Source: Lachnospiraceae bacterium UBA2860 (GTDB lineage Bacteria > Bacillota > Clostridia > Lachnospirales > Lachnospiraceae). Taken from it: DNA of 32,490 bases. This document shows, in pieces, positions 31,781 through 32,490 of the stretch; the stretch's first letter is position 1; each line of letters begins with the position of its first letter. The position numbers and the translations under genes are program-made. The DNA lies in NCBI GenBank assembly GCA_002350625.1, contig DEFE01000006.1, forward strand, positions 1-32,490. Direction: 5' to 3'. Under the pieces are notes generated by a model that was not told where the DNA came from, searched no databases, and saw only the letters and a list, made by a program, of their open reading frames with translations.

Positions 31781-32490
31781 ATGGCACTGTTTGAAAACTA
31801 TGAGAGAAGAATCGACCAGATCACGGCGGTTCTGAACCAGTACGGTATCAAAGATATCGAAGAGGCCGAGAAGATCACCAAGGACGCCGGCCTCAACGTA
31901 TACGATATGGTCAAGGGCATTCAGCCCATCTGCTTCGAGAACGCTTGCTGGGCCTACACCGTAGGCGCTGCCATCGCCATCAAGAAGGATTGCAGAAAGG
32001 CATCCGACGCCGCTGCAGCCATTGGCGAGGGCCTCCAGTCCTTCTGCATCCCCGGCTCCGTCGCTGACCACCGTAAGGTTGGTCTCGGCCACGGCAACCT
32101 CGGCAAAATGCTCCTCGAAGAGGACACCGAGTGCTTCTGCTTCCTTGCCGGCCACGAGTCCTTCGCTGCCGCTGAGGGCGCCATCGGTATTGCCACCAAG
32201 GCAAACAAAGTCCGTCAGAAACCCCTCCGCGTTATCCTGAACGGTCTCGGCAAAGACGCCGCTCAGATCATCTCCCGTATCAACGGTTTCACCTTCGTTG
32301 AGACGCAGTATGATTACAAGAACGCCAAGCTCAACATCGTCTCCGAGACTCCGTACTCCGACGGTGTCCGCGCAAGCGTCAAGTGCTACGGTGCCGACGA
32401 CGTCCAGGAGGGCGTTGCCATCATGCACTATGAGAACGTCGGCGTTTCCATCACCGGTAACTCCACGAACCCGACCCGCTTCCAGCATCC
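31781..32490 (+). CDS. GGGtGRT family protein, 5' part (cut by window end)
   Basis: The frame opens with MALFENYERRIDQITAVLNQ and stays open to the end of the window, 236 complete codons. It matches what I know of the GGGtGRT family, about 330 residues long, of unknown function and usually encoded next to the NifU-like protein above. Visible features are Cys pairs (FENACWAY, TECFCFLAG), the CIPGSVADHRKVGLGHGNLG segment and a YENVGVSITGNSTNP segment at the cut. The ATG lies 6 nt after the previous stop, and the AAAGGAG at the end of that gene is the ribosome site. Family assignment is from memory of the sequence pattern; the eponymous motif may lie beyond the window. Confidence 0.82.
   Translation, partial: MALFENYERRIDQITAVLNQYGIKDIEEAEKITKDAGLNVYDMVKGIQPICFENACWAYTVGAAIAIKKDCRKASDAAAAIGEGLQSFCIPGSVADHRKVGLGHGNLGKMLLEEDTECFCFLAGHESFAAAEGAIGIATKANKVRQKPLRVILNGLGKDAAQIISRINGFTFVETQYDYKNAKLNIVSETPYSDGVRASVKCYGADDVQEGVAIMHYENVGVSITGNSTNPTRFQH

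Noticed and set aside
31058..32488. Open frame of 476 codons on the minus strand, longer than either gene on the other strand
   Set aside because: It is antisense to two genes with clear family similarity and its product is a low-complexity Val/Asp/Leu-rich sequence, as expected from the mirror of codon-biased genes.
1..32490. CRISPR arrays, tRNA or rRNA genes, insertion sequences
   Set aside because: I saw no regularly spaced repeats, no tRNA or rRNA signatures and no transposase-like proteins.

Overview
The window looks like a chromosome segment of an anaerobic, Gram-positive member of the Clostridia, most likely Lachnospiraceae. The reasons are strong AGGAGG-type ribosome sites, a long-form ribosome hibernation factor, a six-subunit-equivalent Rnf complex, a SpoIIE/RsbW/STAS partner-switching set, a HisA of the eukaryotic type next to dap genes, and a NifU-like/GGGtGRT pair at the right end. 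The family assignment is an inference from gene content; there is no rRNA or tRNA to anchor it.

Layout. (1) 1-438: a decayed AraC-family C-terminus and a promoter/leader with a near-perfect palindrome. (2) 439-12455: an accessory block. Two tandem membrane SpoIIE-type phosphatases (+) converge on a minus-strand operon that reads NRPS (A-T-C-A-T-R) -> MATE transporter fused to a HATPase domain -> RsbW-like HATPase -> STAS anti-anti-sigma protein. (3) 12456-12776: AT-rich divergent intergenic region, where base composition shifts from moderate to high GC. (4) 12777-20500: housekeeping genes: Hpt protein, hpf, a secreted protein of unknown function, hisA-like, dapB, dapA (with a newly noticed leader ORF), ybaK, typA. 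(5) 20501-29048: one long minus-strand unit: malate/lactate dehydrogenase, malic enzyme, rnfC, a fused rnfD-rnfG, rnfE, rnfA, rnfB and a secreted Ig-like-fold protein. (6) 29321-30826: a TVP38-family membrane protein and an HD phosphohydrolase, in the same frame and separated by one stop codon. (7) 31082-32490: NifU-like protein and the start of a GGGtGRT protein, cut by the window end.

How they work together. The most interesting block is 439-12455. It has every class of partner-switching component (two phosphatases with extracytoplasmic sensor domains, two HATPase domains of which one is tethered to an exporter, one STAS protein) next to a two-module NRPS with reductive release, but no sigma factor. 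I infer that an extracellular signal, perhaps the product itself, sets the phosphorylation state of the STAS protein and so controls export or production of a small N-acyl-amino or dipeptide aldehyde/alcohol. The malate genes ahead of rnf suggest that malate oxidation and pyruvate formation are co-expressed with the ferredoxin:NAD+ ion pump. The dapA promoter region carries a duplicated ybaK 3' end, a short leader ORF and two alternative hairpins.
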